64,000 bases of DNA from Marisa cornuarietis (GCA_004794655.1 SMMW01000018.1:2000501-2064500); one strand, 5' to 3'; numbered from the stretch's first letter, positions 1 to 11,222 are shown. Translations and numbers: made by a program. Notes: generated by a model from the sequence alone, not told the origin.

Positions 1-340
1 GTAGGGTGCAATGTTTCAAACTATTTGGGGGAATACTCCGTTTTCCTTCTCGACATACATGCATACAAACATCACCTCACAGAAAGTCGTCAGAATTGCG
101 ACCACCTTTGTACATAGACTAATTAACCTACATCCCTGCTCTTTCCAGTGGCTGAAACCTTCAAAGCGTTCCATATACAATCCTGACATCTGCGTAGTTG
201 ATCTTTTTCTATGAATGGTAATGTTTTTAGTGCTCTCGTTTTCGAGAGCGAACATGGTATTTCCCTAGAATTGAAGAAATAATATTTTAGCGCCGAACTT
301 ACACACATCAAAGAAAAAATGCACCCTAGTACTCCCTTAA
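1..340. repeat. MITE-like dispersed repeat, copy 1
   Basis: The left end reads GTAGGGTGCA at the first base of the window. The right end is the inverted counterpart (TGCACCCTAGTACTCCC, about 320-336). A second copy lies at 25475-25860 with the same ends and matching interior blocks (for example the stretches around GTACATAGA and CTGAGGCC/CTGAAACC), and a degenerate partial match lies near 38285-38450. Short inverted ends, a length of about 340-390 bp and no coding capacity fit a non-autonomous DNA transposon. The superfamily is not identified. The extreme left end probably lies just outside the window. Confidence 0.55.
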
Positions 341-698
341 AGGACAACTAAGACGCGAAATAAGAGGCGAAACAGCTTTCTTATAGGGGGAGGGAACACG
401 ACGGCCATAACAAAATGGCTTACCTGTAGGCGGAGCTATGTAAAATAGTGACGTCACTATTACATCACTAACTACAAATTTTCCCCAAATTTCCATCCAC
501 ACTCGCCATATTGTCTCCTTTCGACTTTCTCTCGTCTGCTAACATGAAATCAAATTAACAAACTTTCCCGCACCAAATATAACATTATTAAACCCATCCC
601 AAAATCAGCCAATAATTTAACACACCTCCATGTCAATCACCATAACGTCACTCGACCAGTCCTCAACATTTGTTGTCTGCTCAATTCACTATAATATA

Positions 699-773
699 AC
701 CTAACCCTAACCCAAACCCTACCCCTACCCTAACCCAAACCCTACCCCTAACCCACACCCTAAACCTAACCCC
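699..773. repeat. Degenerate CCCTAA (telomere-like) interstitial repeat
   Basis: About 75 bp of imperfect CCTAACC / CCCTACCC / CCCAAACC units, matching the C-strand of the animal TTAGGG telomere repeat with many substitutions. It lies between the MITE-like repeat and exon 1 of gene A. Too short and degenerate to be a telomere; most likely an interstitial remnant or a C-rich simple repeat. Confidence 0.6.
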
Positions 774-916
774 ACTTCATAAATCACACACACAACACCA
801 ACCAACGCCCAACCTCACACCCCTCTCAAACATCGATCCTACCCGCTCTCCCCTCTCACAAAAATAGCATAGCCCGCCCTGTGGCGCAGCTAGACCTCCA
901 GCATGAACTCACTGAC

Positions 917-1154
917 CTGCTTTGGGGTACGCGCAGAAAAATATGTCGTCGTCACGGAGCTGAAGAGAACGAAGGCGTGCGATGTGAGTCTCCCAGTTCG
1001 TTGACCGAGGACGCTTCGGAGGGAGCGCCCAGCCTTCGAGGGTATAATTCAAAGGTCGAGGATCGTCTCCGAGAAAGGTCAAACTTCCACTCTCGCCAAC
1101 GGAAGCCGCTGATCCTGTGTCGTCTGCTAGCTTCTGCGGATTTTCTGACGCCAT
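917..1154 (-). CDS. Gene A: cytosolic sulfotransferase, exon 1 only (gene runs off the left edge)
   Basis: Translated on the minus strand from ATG at 1154 (MASENPQKLADD...) to AAA GCA G at 917, followed by a GTCAGT donor. The 238 nt give 79 codons plus one base, the same phase as the other copies. The exon ends in the PAPS 5'-phosphosulfate loop CAYPKAG (Lys78) and contains the family blocks LTFLGDDPRP and LRSLQLRDDD. A CTTCAG acceptor lies just before the ATG, so the transcript probably begins in a separate 5'UTR exon. No exon 2-5 is visible in the 916 bp to the left. Intron 1 is 1,282 bp in gene B, so the rest may simply lie outside the window. The exon itself is undamaged. An orphan exon cannot be excluded. 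Confidence 0.82.
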
Positions 1155-1577
1155 GTTGTTAGCTTCTCTGAAGCAAGATTCTGCTGTCGTTTTCGTAATC
1201 ATGAAAGTAGAATAACAAAATAACTCAAATAAGTCAAATTCTGACAGCTAGTATGCTAGGCAAAATTTCATAGTCACGCTGATCTCATGTCGTAACTGTA
1301 AGCCCTGGCTGTCAAATATTTGAACTGACGCACGGCAGTAGTTTTCCTTAGTATGCATATAACTCTACCCTGGTAGATTAGGGTTTCGGGCCTTTGACTG
1401 CAGTCTCCCTTACAATACACTTTGACAATACAACATTGCTATTTCCTCTGAGAATGTTTAATTTCTGACGTTTCATCTATAATGTTTCTGCTCTATGAGT
1501 TAAATGGCAACATCCACAACTGAAAAAGATGTAATCATGCGAAAAACACTTGAGCAAAGCGAGTGCTACGGTCATAC

Positions 1578-1740
1578 CTGACTGACTAGGGATAAAGAAG
1601 AGAAGGAAATCCTCGAACACTTGGTCTTCAATACTCAAGCTGTTGACGGTGTGCACGAAATGTTGTCTTCTGGTCAAAACTGTTTTCCGTATGGTGGTGT
1701 AGACACTGATGTAGTCATTTCCGACTGCAAGCGTTTGTCA
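1578..1740 (-). other. Probable non-coding 5'UTR exon of gene A
   Basis: On the minus strand a CAG|GTATGA donor ends at 1578, about 190 bp downstream of a TATTTAAA box. Equivalent donors lie at the same distance from TATA-like boxes upstream of genes C (15154) and D (19109), and each coding exon 1 has an acceptor just before its ATG. The upper boundary (about 1740) assumes initiation about 30 bp from the TATA-like box. The region 1360-1790 as a whole resembles 14940-15350, a duplicated promoter segment. Confidence 0.45.
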
Positions 1741-1764
1741 GCGCTAACTAACCGTCACACGCTC

Positions 1765-1772
1765 TTTAAATA
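1765..1772 (-). promoter_or_regulatory. TATA-like box (TATTTAAA) of gene A
   Basis: TATTTAAA on the minus strand, followed by a block (GTTAGTTAGC...GACAAACG) that is also found downstream of the TATA-like box of gene D and more loosely at gene C. Conservation of this block together with the spacing to the donor supports a core promoter. Confidence 0.45.
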
Positions 1773-1799
1773 GCGGGTCGTACTCATTGCTGACTTCAA

Positions 1800-3290
1800 A
1801 GAGATAATGATCTCGAACCAGGACCTTACAACTCGCTATAACTCTATCTCTGTGAGACGATTATTTCTTCAGCAACACTCTTGACTGGATAATTTATAAG
1901 AGGTTCGCTGGTAGATTGCCGCCATTTTGAACTGATTACAAAGTGATCCTGCGTTATTTTGTTTTGAAGTATTCTCAATATAAAGTTGTTTTTTTTTAAT
2001 TCGAGAATTTGTCATAGGCAAGAAAAGAGTTTTCACGTGTTTAAAAGACCGTCTCAACACTCACCTCTACTGATCCTATGATAAACCAATCCTCTGTCTT
2101 ACTGAAAACAGGTTCTATTTGGACTAGAAAGCCCAGTGTATTTTCTCAAGTTTTGTGAGCAAGAACGGTTTGAGCAGATTAAAATTATGTTTATCTTCCT
2201 GCCACACTGAGTTTGCTTTTACGTGTATCAAGCTGAAGACTTTGGTTTGTAGTAAAATATAAAAAAATGTATTAAAAATCAGTGGAGTGAACACAATGAA
2301 TTGCCGTGATAATATCACCCGATAAGATTCCGGGTGTGACGCATAAAAGCTGTGATAAAGGCTTATTTATGCCTTGCAGGCTACGAGTGTAAATTTATGG
2401 GTGGGATAGTCGACTGGCTTATTGAATAGATCTGAAGAAATAGGGTTTTCTCCAAACAGAAACTACGCACCAAAAGCTCAGTCACAAAAAAGCAGTTTAA
2501 CGTGTCTAAAAGCGATGACAAAGATATCTCCATAGACGCCACCGAATGTTGGATAAACTATTCCATGATCATGCACTGTTAGGTGTAAGCAATTAATAGT
2601 CGGCATACAGCCCACTGACAATTGGGTTGCAAAATGTCACTGCGTGTACTGTTATCTTCCGGACAATCTTTAAGCATGGTCAACCCTTGGCTGTTAAACC
2701 TTGGTTGTCAAGGTTCACGCGAATCGTGCCACATTTCAACCCAGGCGGTACAGGCAGGTGGATATCTGGAAGACTGAGCTACATCTTCAACCTTACAGAC
2801 AAGTGATGAGGCATGTTGTGACCTACATGTCCACCCACTTGATCGTGCAAGGCGGTATGGATACATTCTGTACCTGTCTGGAAAGAGTAGAGAGGAGCAC
2901 AGGATATCGGGTGGAGGTTTTATGATCAAGTCCTCCATCGCCTGTAGGTTGCACTGTGTCCCAATGGGAGGACCGTCTTTAGGTCCCTGGCACGCCCACC
3001 ATGCAGCAGTTTCTTGCAATCGTCATCGTGAATGCCCCTACCATGCAAGCGGACTCCGCAACTAAAGAAACCCTCTGCAGTGACCAGAAGACCCTCCTCG
3101 GCTGTACAGAGAAGATCGAAATCCACGGAGACTTCTGTACTATGAAACGCTCTACTTCCTGTACTGACACATGCAGAATCCGCTGTAAACCGTCAGTCCA
3201 ACCACCAAAGCATCATCATCTTTTTTCTTACTTTCCTCAGTTTACTTTTCAGTCCCTTTGGTTGTTTATCTAGTTTCTGCCTGTGCGCAA
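1800..3290. other. Intergenic stretch upstream of gene A, no gene recognised
   Basis: No sulfotransferase exon or known domain seen. The reverse complement of about 2700-2790 shares an interrupted similarity with 17906-17990 (GGTTGAAGATGTAG, then GGGTTGAAATGT.GCAC), so a low-copy dispersed repeat is likely. The ORFs of about 100 codons here have no recognisable motif and are probably chance. Confidence 0.4.
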
Positions 3291-3299
3291 TACATCATC

Positions 3300-3570
3300 T
3301 TAGGAAGCGGATGTCCGAGCGGTTAGAACAATGGCGTCCGAAACCAGAGGCGCAACGGTTGAAAACCCGTGGGGCACAGCAAACTTTCTCCTTCCGACCC
3401 AGCTGTCGGAAAAGGGCACCCGACTTGAAAGAGGTTTAAGGAAAGCAAGGTAATAATGGGGAGGAGATGTGCATCGCTATCACAAAAAAAACTGGCCCAC
3501 AGAAAGGTGAGGTCTCTAACATTTTCCTCACTAAGGACCGAAAGAGGCTATGGGACGACCTTTTCTAACA
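3300..3570 (+). repeat. tRNA-derived SINE
   Basis: The head contains an A-box-like GTCCGAGCGGTTAG (3313-3326) and a B-box-like GGTTGAAAACCC about 40 bp later, as in tRNA-Ser/Leu-derived SINEs. A non-coding body follows (GGCACCCGACTTGAAAG, GGAAAGCAAGG). It cannot fold as a complete working tRNA and lacks a clean acceptor stem. The exact ends are uncertain. Confidence 0.55.
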
Positions 3571-3589
3571 TACCATAATTATACATAGA

Positions 3590-3965
3590 ATTAGTATCGT
3601 TTTCCTAAACCTAAGTTACATCAAACTTGAACTATATTCTAGTTTTAAGAGCTGTGTACAGCCTGGGACATATATACAAATATATTACGAATACGCTGGT
3701 TCAGAGAAGCATTTAAGTTTAGATTTGGAATATCACCCATAAATGTACATAAATATCCCTACAAAAATGATGTATCTCCCAGCCAATTGATCTGCCCCGA
3801 AGCAGGCATGAGATTGAGGATGAAGTGCACGTGTTGTTTGATTGTCCTGCCTATGATTAGAGCGAAAGTTGATGTTTTACAATAAACAAGACCATATAAG
3901 TAGGGCTTCCTCAATAAAGAATTCGTTCGTTCGTTCGTTCGTTCGTTCGCTCGCTCGTTCGTTAA
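3590..3965 (+). mobile_element. 3' end of a non-LTR retrotransposon (LINE) with TTCG tail
   Basis: With frameshifts, the plus strand encodes the Cys/His C-terminal signature seen after LINE reverse transcriptases: HEIEDEVHVLFDCPAYD at about 3809-3860. It ends with AATAAAGAA followed by (TTCG)n at about 3920-3963, a typical LINE 3' tail. The 5' part is missing and stop codons interrupt the frame, so the element is a dead 5'-truncated copy. Confidence 0.6.
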
Positions 3966-4523
3966 GTTACATCAAAACGCATATTCATAAAATGTTTTGA
4001 TTATTTATTAACATTTACTATACTTCCATCTCTTTTCATCTAATGCACTCACAGTGTGGTGGTTAACATAACACAGTACACATTGACACAGGTCACATCA
4101 CATTCTCACATTCACTTCTAAGCATGATGCTTCCCACGTGACCGTCACGTGAAAATTTCCCTAAAACAGCTGCACATTTCACAGCAGTTATCCTCACAAA
4201 ACAGTCGCACATTTCACAGCAAGTATCCTCATGAAAAGCCCCTTAGGGTAAGGATTTCCCGTGACATGCGAGTGGCGTTATCAGTGTATACGTGGTTTAC
4301 TTTCATGATTTCATAAATACGTTTACAAAACCCAAAAGTAAAACATTATCTTCATGTAATAGCTGATACCTCAAAGTTTTAAATAAAGAAAACACAGAAT
4401 TTAAAGCTTATAAGACCACATCCAAACAAAAATGCCGAGAACGACCAGAATCAAACTGTGCCAAACGCTCATATAAAATAGGTAATTTGGTGTTTGTTTG
4501 GTCGACGTCTCTCAGGCCGTAGT

Positions 4524-7500
4524 TCATGAATATTGAAGAACATAAGGTAACCCTTCCATCTGTTCCTTAATGATGTCGTCCATTTTTTCACTCATGGCCA
4601 CCGTGAAGTAGTTCTTCCAGTCTCCTATCTCCCCTTCAACAATACAGTGATTGTGGTAAGGTTAGATCATATTAAAATTTAACATACTCACACCGTCTTT
4701 CTCCCTTTGTCTCTTTTACTCTCTCTCTCTCGACACACACACACACACATATATATGTAGCCTGGATTGCGTTTCGTACTCATCCGCAACATTTTCCTGT
4801 ACATACGAAGCTCCAACTGCTACTCAAGAAAAAACTTTTTCAAATTCATTCCTTAAGATACATTTAACATTTTATACTGACCTTTCCGATAAAACCTCGA
4901 GTAATTTTTCCACTCTCCACTTCCTTCTTTAACTGGAGGACGCACGGGCACTTTGAGTTCTGCCCCCTTCTTCAAGTTGTTAAAGCTGCAGGCGTCGGCG
5001 ATTTCTTCACACAGAGAGTCGCTCACCTTCAGCTCCAAGAAAATCGCCAGCTTCTTCACATTTTCAACAGGTTTCTGTGGAGAGGTAACAACCAAAATAT
5101 GTGAGCAACAGAACAAATATTTCAGCAGCTTTATTTATCATATCATGGTGATTGCGTGTGTCAGTAAAAAAAAACAACCACACAGATGAGTGTAGAAATC
5201 CTGCTGTTGACCAATGTCTTTTTGTCTGTCGGGACAAGTTGACAAACGGGTGTCGACGAATTCATTTCACAATATTATTTGCAGAAAAAGCAAAACAGAT
5301 TAAAAACAATTCGCTCGTTTGTTCAGCAGAAGTCGGGATTTTTTCGTAAATTGTTGGATCACCACCAACGCAGTCTTCCACTAGTTTTAACCACATGGCC
5401 ACGTAGATGTTTAGTTTCAGTTTTGAAAATTTAAGTACATGTTTACGGTTGGGTTGGTTATTGATTTTACTTAAAATATTTACTTGCGTACCTTATTAAT
5501 GAAATACCTCATAGAATATTCAATACGTACATTTATTGAATGTTAATAGCATCAAAATAAATTTTTACCTCTATTTTATTAAGACATTTGGCTCTTTCAT
5601 CCATTCCAAGCTTTAGATATATGTAGAATTACTACATGAAAACAATAAATACTTTTCGCTGACGCACTGTTGTATCTGTGACATAACGTATAGTTGGTTG
5701 GGGGGTTGGTTTAAAAGAAAGTTCTTTCTAAAACAATACAAATCTTGGTTGTAACACGTGAATTAACGCATGTATAGTTTTGTAAAACTGACTTAAATCC
5801 TAAGAATGAATATACTCTTATAATTTCCGAAAAAGGGTAAAATACACAAATTACATTAATTAAAAAATGTTCTTAACACGGGTAACATTGGTTTAACACG
5901 CACTGGCTAGACATGTACCAACCTTTTTCATGTCTTCGAAAGACAGTGAGAGAATAGCCACATCTTTGTTCTCTAAAGCGAATGTCAAAACTTGTTTAAG
6001 GTGCTTGAAGTAGTTTCCGTGCGGGCCTGGAAAGAGAAAATAATTATAATCACTGCGTAAGATACTTGTCCTAACCCTTTCTAGAAGCATCCGCGACTTA
6101 AAGGACAACTGTCGAAAGTTTGACGGTCATATAAAACTTGCCGGCTATATAAAACTTTTATAAACAGTGCAAAGGTGTCAGCTCGGAACACAACGAAATG
6201 TAGAAAGGAAAATCACAATCCCTAACATTCGTCTTCAAAAAACAGGTCGCAGAAGTCCTTGAACTCCATGCCATGCGCCACGTTGTCCTCGTTGCCACTG
6301 AGGTGGTGGTAGTAGGACACGCACGAGTCCTTGGGGTTGCGGTACACGTGCAACAGCTTTGTCCCTCGCTCCTTCATTTGTTGCCATGGCAGCACGAAGA
6401 AAGGTAGGTGCGAGTTGAAGACTCGGGGGGACGGCATGGAGGTCAGTTTGTCCAGCTCGGTCATCTCAACCATCAGATGTTCCTTAGGGCGAATGTCATA
6501 TTCCGCCTTCCCCTTCATCAACATGGAGATCACCTCCCACAGCCAGTGAGTTCCTGCAGATGGAATCGTCTCAACATTTCAGTTCGTTGGCTTTATTTCT
6601 TTGAACGATGTACATAGCGTGCATAATTCCTTTTAAGCAACCCAATAAAGATATTTCTATATTTCATACTTTATTCCTTGTTTAATGACCTAAAATTATA
6701 CTTTTGTTCGACTTGCTCTAAAACATTTGTACGTACTAAATCTGCATTTATCAATAACTATTATTAATAATGGACAAACCTTGGTGAAAAAACTTTCAGA
6801 AATCGTGGCATAAGCTATACTGAAATCAGATGGTGTTGTAGTTTTGTAAACCAGATTATTCAGTATGTTATTTCATTATAAGTACTAAAGGTATTATGTT
6901 TTATCATTATAGGTATTCTTGCTGTTTTTTCATATTGCAATGCCATTTAAAGGGTCTTTTCGCCCTCCCACGTACAAAAACAGCTGGAAACTTTGTGCAA
7001 AATAAAACCGTAGAAAATTAAAAATAAGTTTTATTTCAGACTTGTTACCATATCTGATTAATGCTTGTAAAGTCATAAAACTCACACTGCCTCATTGTGT
7101 ACTATAATTTACACCGCTTCGCGAGGGACTAATACTTAAGAACTAATTATAAAAAGGTAGTCTAGAAAACTATCCCCTTTTTATGCTAAGTTTGAAGTTC
7201 ATACGCATGTTATAAATTGCCTTCAAGCAGTCGTAAACTGGTCCTTTAGATTACACCTAACATACTCCATAACACTTTAAACATCTTCCCGGTAAATCAC
7301 ATCACCTTTCGAGCGTGTGGACTAAACTGTCAGCTCAAAAGATAATTATCGATGATGATGATTTCGAAAATGTATCGTAATTACATGTGAAGCTTTGTAA
7401 GTCCATGAAGCAATCATATGATTGTTTTGTGCTCGTAGTTAAGGCCAGACGACTATTGCAAACGAACAGACATGTTGCGAAACTAATCAACCAGATATGG

Positions 7501-8079
7501 TTTATGATAGGCCTGCAAACAATACTCACGCTAGGTCAGATGAACAGACAGACCTGCTTTAGGATAGGATGAGAGTTGCTCTTATGACAGCCCAATAGAT
7601 AGATCTGGTAGGCTCCCCCCACCCCCTAAAAAACACCCAGACACCTGCTCTAGGACAGGTCAACAAAAAGACATTCGCTTTAAGTCATACATAGTTACTA
7701 TAAAGATAAGTTACAATGAAGACATGCTTTAGGTCCTCTAAAATTTAAACCTGCTTTAGAAGAAGCCACTTTACAGACCTACTTTAGGATAGACCAATAT
7801 ACAAACCTGGTGATAAAAAAGGTCAGGATACAAACCAGCTTTAGGATAGGCTAACACAAAGATGTCGTCATGTCGGAGAGGCATTCTACGTAGTGCAGCA
7901 ACGTGAGCCTCCCAACTCTTGGACCCTCGACAGTTTGGGGGGAAAGTCCATCCCTCCAGAATGTATGTGAAAGGTCGAGGGTCTTGACCCAGAAAGCGTA
8001 AGGTGCCAGCCGAGATGACCTCCTGAGCATCGGCCTTGACCTGGTCACCTGAAGCCACCTCCCTCTGACTGGAAGACAT
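4524..8079 (-). CDS. Gene B: cytosolic sulfotransferase (SULT1-like), 325 aa
   Basis: Five coding exons, minus strand: 8079-7836, 6553-6227, 6026-5923, 5074-4882, 4633-4524 (978 nt with stop). The family reaction is transfer of sulfate from PAPS to hydroxyl or amine acceptors in the cytosol. Visible motifs: P-loop AYPKAG (Lys80) continuing into THWLWE, catalytic His130 in NSHLPF, 3'-phosphate site YRNPKDSCVSYYHH, SLSFEDMKK, RKGEIGDWKNYFT, and a perfect KxxxTVxxxE dimerisation motif (KNYFTVAMSE). The tail is LPYVLQYS. The donors of exon 1 (GTTTGT) and exon 2 (GTTAGG) are weak. Intron 1 holds several copies of the exon 1 donor region (see separate entry), so alternative exon 1 ends are possible. 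The N-terminus is about 30 aa longer than in vertebrate SULT1. Confidence 0.92.
7551..7850 (-). repeat. Minisatellite derived from the exon 1/intron 1 boundary of gene B
   Basis: Seven diverged copies of a core reading CCTATCCTAAAGCAGGTC on the minus strand, at about 7833-7850 (the true exon end), 7776-7792, 7748-7765, 7721-7738, 7671-7688, 7642-7659 and 7551-7568. Each core contains the YPKAG codons and most keep a GCAG|GT-type donor. The copies are spaced about 30-80 bp apart. The unit at 7776-7792 is in frame with exon 1. Confidence 0.7.
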
Positions 8080-8089
8080 GCTGGCACGT

Positions 8090-9060
8090 CTGTACTTGCT
8101 ACTGCAGCAGACGACAAAACAAGTTTCTTTTCTTTGTCTTGCATGTTAGTTCGACAAGTTCCCTGTACGCATAGACTTACAGAATTCATTTACATGCACT
8201 TTCTCTCTCTTTCCCCCTTTCCTTCATTCAGTTAGGTGTCTATTTGTCTATCACTATCTTTCACTCACACACACAAACATGTATCTACAGTAGCTGGAAA
8301 AAAAAAGTGAAATCAAAATAAGACTTTACTTGAGCTATCCCCTACATAATCACAGGTAACTGTCAAGATGGAAGAAAACAGATACAGACAGACAGCAAGA
8401 AGAGACTTTAAAAACAAAGACAGTCGAGAGTCTTTGGCCGGATCACCGTACGCTGCGACACGTATCGCCCTCATACAAAGCTCAACAGTCATTCATTTTA
8501 ATACACTTTGATTTATCCGAAAAATACGCTCAGGTTTAGAATTATAGAGCATAAAAAAGCAAAGTAGACAGATTAATAAGTCGGTGAAAGGTAAGGTTTA
8601 TAAACTACATTAAAACAAGCCGAGACCAGCTGTCGTGTAGTGTTTTGCAACCGCTTCACGATGGCGGACGCAGGCAGAAGCAGACGTTAAGCCCAAGCCA
8701 CGAGGTGGGATAATCTTTCATACAATAGTCACCGAAGAAACCACAAAGTCGTGTCGCGCAGTGCTGGTGGTCATCAGACACCTGTGTAGACGACAATCAC
8801 AATTTATAACAAACTGACAACTGTGCTCCTTTCATAACGACGGCGATAACAGGCCGCGCCGCTGCTTTTCTGCCTGTGTCAGGATCGTGTTGCGTGTTTC
8901 TGTCACGTGATGCTATATTTCTCCGCACTCCAGGTCCTTGAGTACAGATAGCACAGACTCGTGTGACCTGACGGTCTTGGGGCTGACATCGTGGATGTCG
9001 TCATCACGTGTTTCGCGAGAAAAAGGACAGATGTGTGGTGCTGAGAGGATCGAGCATGGT
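8090..9060. other. Upstream region of gene B, no gene recognised
   Basis: A pyrimidine-rich stretch and CTGCAG acceptor lie about 25 bp before the gene B start on the minus strand (about 8104), suggesting a spliced 5'UTR, but no first exon could be fixed. The stretch 8640-9060 is GC-richer than its surroundings and contains TCACGTGA-type E-boxes (about 8902). It may hold the promoter; nothing decisive is seen. Confidence 0.35.
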
Positions 9061-9064
9061 GGAG

Positions 9065-9236
9065 CGTCATATTGATGACGCTATCACTAGAGTACGCGTC
9101 GTCTGCTCGTCATATTGATGACGTTATCACTAGAGTACGCGTCGTCTGCTCGTCATATTGATGACGTTATCACTAGAGTATGCGTCGTCTGCTCGTCATA
9201 TTGATGACGTTATCACTAGAGTACGCGTCGTCTGCT
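9065..9236. repeat. 43-bp tandem repeat, 4 copies
   Basis: Four nearly identical units of 43 bp beginning CGTCATATTGATGACG and ending GCGTCGTCTGCT. Only single substitutions separate them (for example GACGC versus GACGT). Each unit contains a perfect inverted repeat CGTCAT-ATTG-ATGACG with TGACG (CRE/ATF half-site-like) arms. Confidence 0.9.
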
Positions 9237-9751
9237 AGTCTACCGACGGTGTGCGTCTTTGTTTATTCTCGTGGGCATTTGCGGGTCTTTAATGTTGCTA
9301 TTGTGAGTGTGTGAGTGTGTGTGTGTGTGGGGGGGGGGGGTAGGGCTGTCTCTGTGTTCGCGACGCGTGTGTTTATATATGCGACTGTATCTGCAGCGTG
9401 CAAAATGCATCTTATAGATAACAAAGTGTAATCTAAACCAGAACTACTTTTCTTGAATTTTGTTCAGGTCTTTTTTCATAAAACGTTTTGCACATGCATG
9501 TTTAAAAGTCCCGAGGCATAGTATTTCACACATGTAGTGCGTCTCAGCCTTACCAACATGAAACTTGATGAGGGTTGAAATGCCCTTATCTATAAATCTT
9601 CAGATTAATAGTCACTCTTGACATCTATTCTTGACACAGTAATATTGTAGCCAGTTATCAGTCACTGCCATCTGCAGTACAAGAGTGTCTGGATCACCAT
9701 TGTAACACTCGGAATATTGCAGAGTGATTAGAAGTCTCGATTTTGTTCTTC

Positions 9752-9800
9752 ACCAATAATAATAATAATTTTTATAGCACTCATAGAGAGCATTTTCGTA
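9752..9800 (-). mobile_element. 3' tail of a retroelement
   Basis: On the minus strand: GCTCTCTATGAGTGCTATAAAAA followed by (ATT)n. The same words end the inserted element at about 35590-35650 (CTCTCTATGAGTG...GCGCTATAAAAA..., then ATT repeats). This marks a short 5'-truncated insertion of the same family beside the dead exon 5. Confidence 0.5.
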
Positions 9801-9830
9801 GCGGTTAAAACGGGGAAGAGAATGGACTAA

Positions 9831-9932
9831 ATGGTACTGCAGGATGTAAGGGAGACCTTCCATCTGTTTGTCTATGAAGGGGTCAACTCTTTCGGTCAAA
9901 GCTACTGTGAAGTAGTTTTTTCAGTCGCTGAG
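9831..9932 (-). pseudogene. Orphan, inactivated sulfotransferase exon 5
   Basis: The minus strand translates as D-stop-KNYFTVALTE..., then VDPFIDKQMEGLPYILQY, which closely matches exon 5 of genes C and D. The invariant Trp codon of GDWKN is TGA (9921-9923), the GEIG codons before it are missing, and the normal stop after LQY is lost. No exons 1-4 lie next to it. It sits downstream of gene C in the same orientation, so it is best read as a dead duplicate of C's last exon or the remnant of a deleted gene copy. Confidence 0.85.
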
Positions 9933-10295
9933 GGGGTGGTGGTGGTTTATTTTATTCGTAAGGTCCTGTTACTGACCCCTGCTGATCCCTAATATACGCA
10001 AAGGATTCTTTACTGCACGTTCTTCAAAGACCTTCATCACTACAGAGTCATTTATACTATGTCACCGTCAGTTATTCCACAAACCTCTCTGCCTCGTAAT
10101 TTTTACTCTTGCAACAATCCATGCGTAAAGAGCTCCTGTATGCATATGGTGGATGGAGATTATGTTTACAGAAGTGAAGATAAGGCTGGGAAATATAATT
10201 CGTCAGAATGTAATGGAGCGCTGCCCATCAACTGAATGAAGTTAACAAAAGACAGTCTTTTAAGGTATATTTTAAAACGCCGTGATTGTCAGAAG

Positions 10296-10298
<3 letters not shown>

Positions 10299-10364
<66 letters not shown>

Positions 10365-10371
10365 TATGTGA
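10299..10371. repeat. (TG)n microsatellite
   Basis: About 70 bp of nearly perfect TG dinucleotide repeat ending in GTATGTGTATGTG. The Val-Cys ORF across it is not a gene. Confidence 0.95.
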
Positions 10372-10384
10372 TGTATATTACTGA

Positions 10385-10475
10385 GCTGCGCACCACGGGT
10401 AACGAACCGGCACCTCTCAGTTTCTACTCCAGAGCTCTAGCTACTCGGCTATCCGCTCCCTACCTATGTACCACA
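10385..10475 (-). repeat. tRNA-derived SINE head
   Basis: On the minus strand, GGATAGCCGAGTAGCTAGAG (A-box-like) is followed about 35 bp later by GCCGGTTCGTTACCC (B-box-like). The spacing fits a tRNA-Ser/Leu-type pol III promoter. Base pairing of the stems is poor, so a working tRNA gene is unlikely. Confidence 0.5.
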
Positions 10476-11222
10476 GCTCACTTATCCCAGTCAACCCACC
10501 TGGCGGGACGACCTTTACCTTTATATTATTGAAAGTGAAGTCCACTCATATAACATCAGTATTAATGGGTCGTGATGCAGGATAACCTGCTTGGCTGATC
10601 GCTGTACCAGCATGATATGCAGGCAGTTCGAATATTCTGGTTTATAAGGACGGTAAGTGTAAAAGTATTCAATTATTAATATTATAGTATATTATATATA
10701 CACTGTATTAACGTACAATATTTAACATATAAACCTTTTAAAATTTATTTTCACAGGTTTCTAGCTGTAAATGCAGGTCCGTACACAAATATTGAAACAA
10801 TAAAGACAAGACACAATGTCAGATTAAAATTATGCATCAGTTACCAGTATGGTGTATATTCTAGAATCACAAGCTATGTGCATGATCAACATGAGTAAAT
10901 ATTTATTGACATATTGACATAAATTAAAACACACACACACACACAGGATGAAAAAATCCTTAACTGCCAGTCATTTAAGGCGTAGGATGAACATACTTTC
11001 ATCTTTATCATCAGAAAATCTGCCAAATAAGTCGGAGGTCCTGTGTCTAGTATCTGTAACTCTGCATATTCAAGTTCACTCAAATGTTATGGCCTGATGA
11101 TCATCACTTGTGTCTGTTCTTGACATCTGGAATATTCACGTTTAATAACGGTCACAACTTGCTTCTGTTCTTGACATCATGGATACTACAAGGTTTAGCT
11201 AGTTCAGTTTTAGTTCGTGCCA

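Noticed and set aside
917..1154. Calling gene A a pseudogene because only exon 1 is present
   Set aside because: The window ends 916 bp further on and other intron 1 lengths exceed that; the exon has no damage.
2708..3273. Overlapping ORFs of about 100 codons as a gene
   Set aside because: No domain or splice support, and part of the region resembles another intergenic segment (17.9 kb).
3300..3380. Functional tRNA genes at 3313, 10390 and the family 2 SINE heads
   Set aside because: A- and B-box-like words are present but the stems do not pair well and the sequences continue into SINE bodies.
9065..9236. CRISPR array
   Set aside because: Units are contiguous with no unique spacers, and the genome is eukaryotic.
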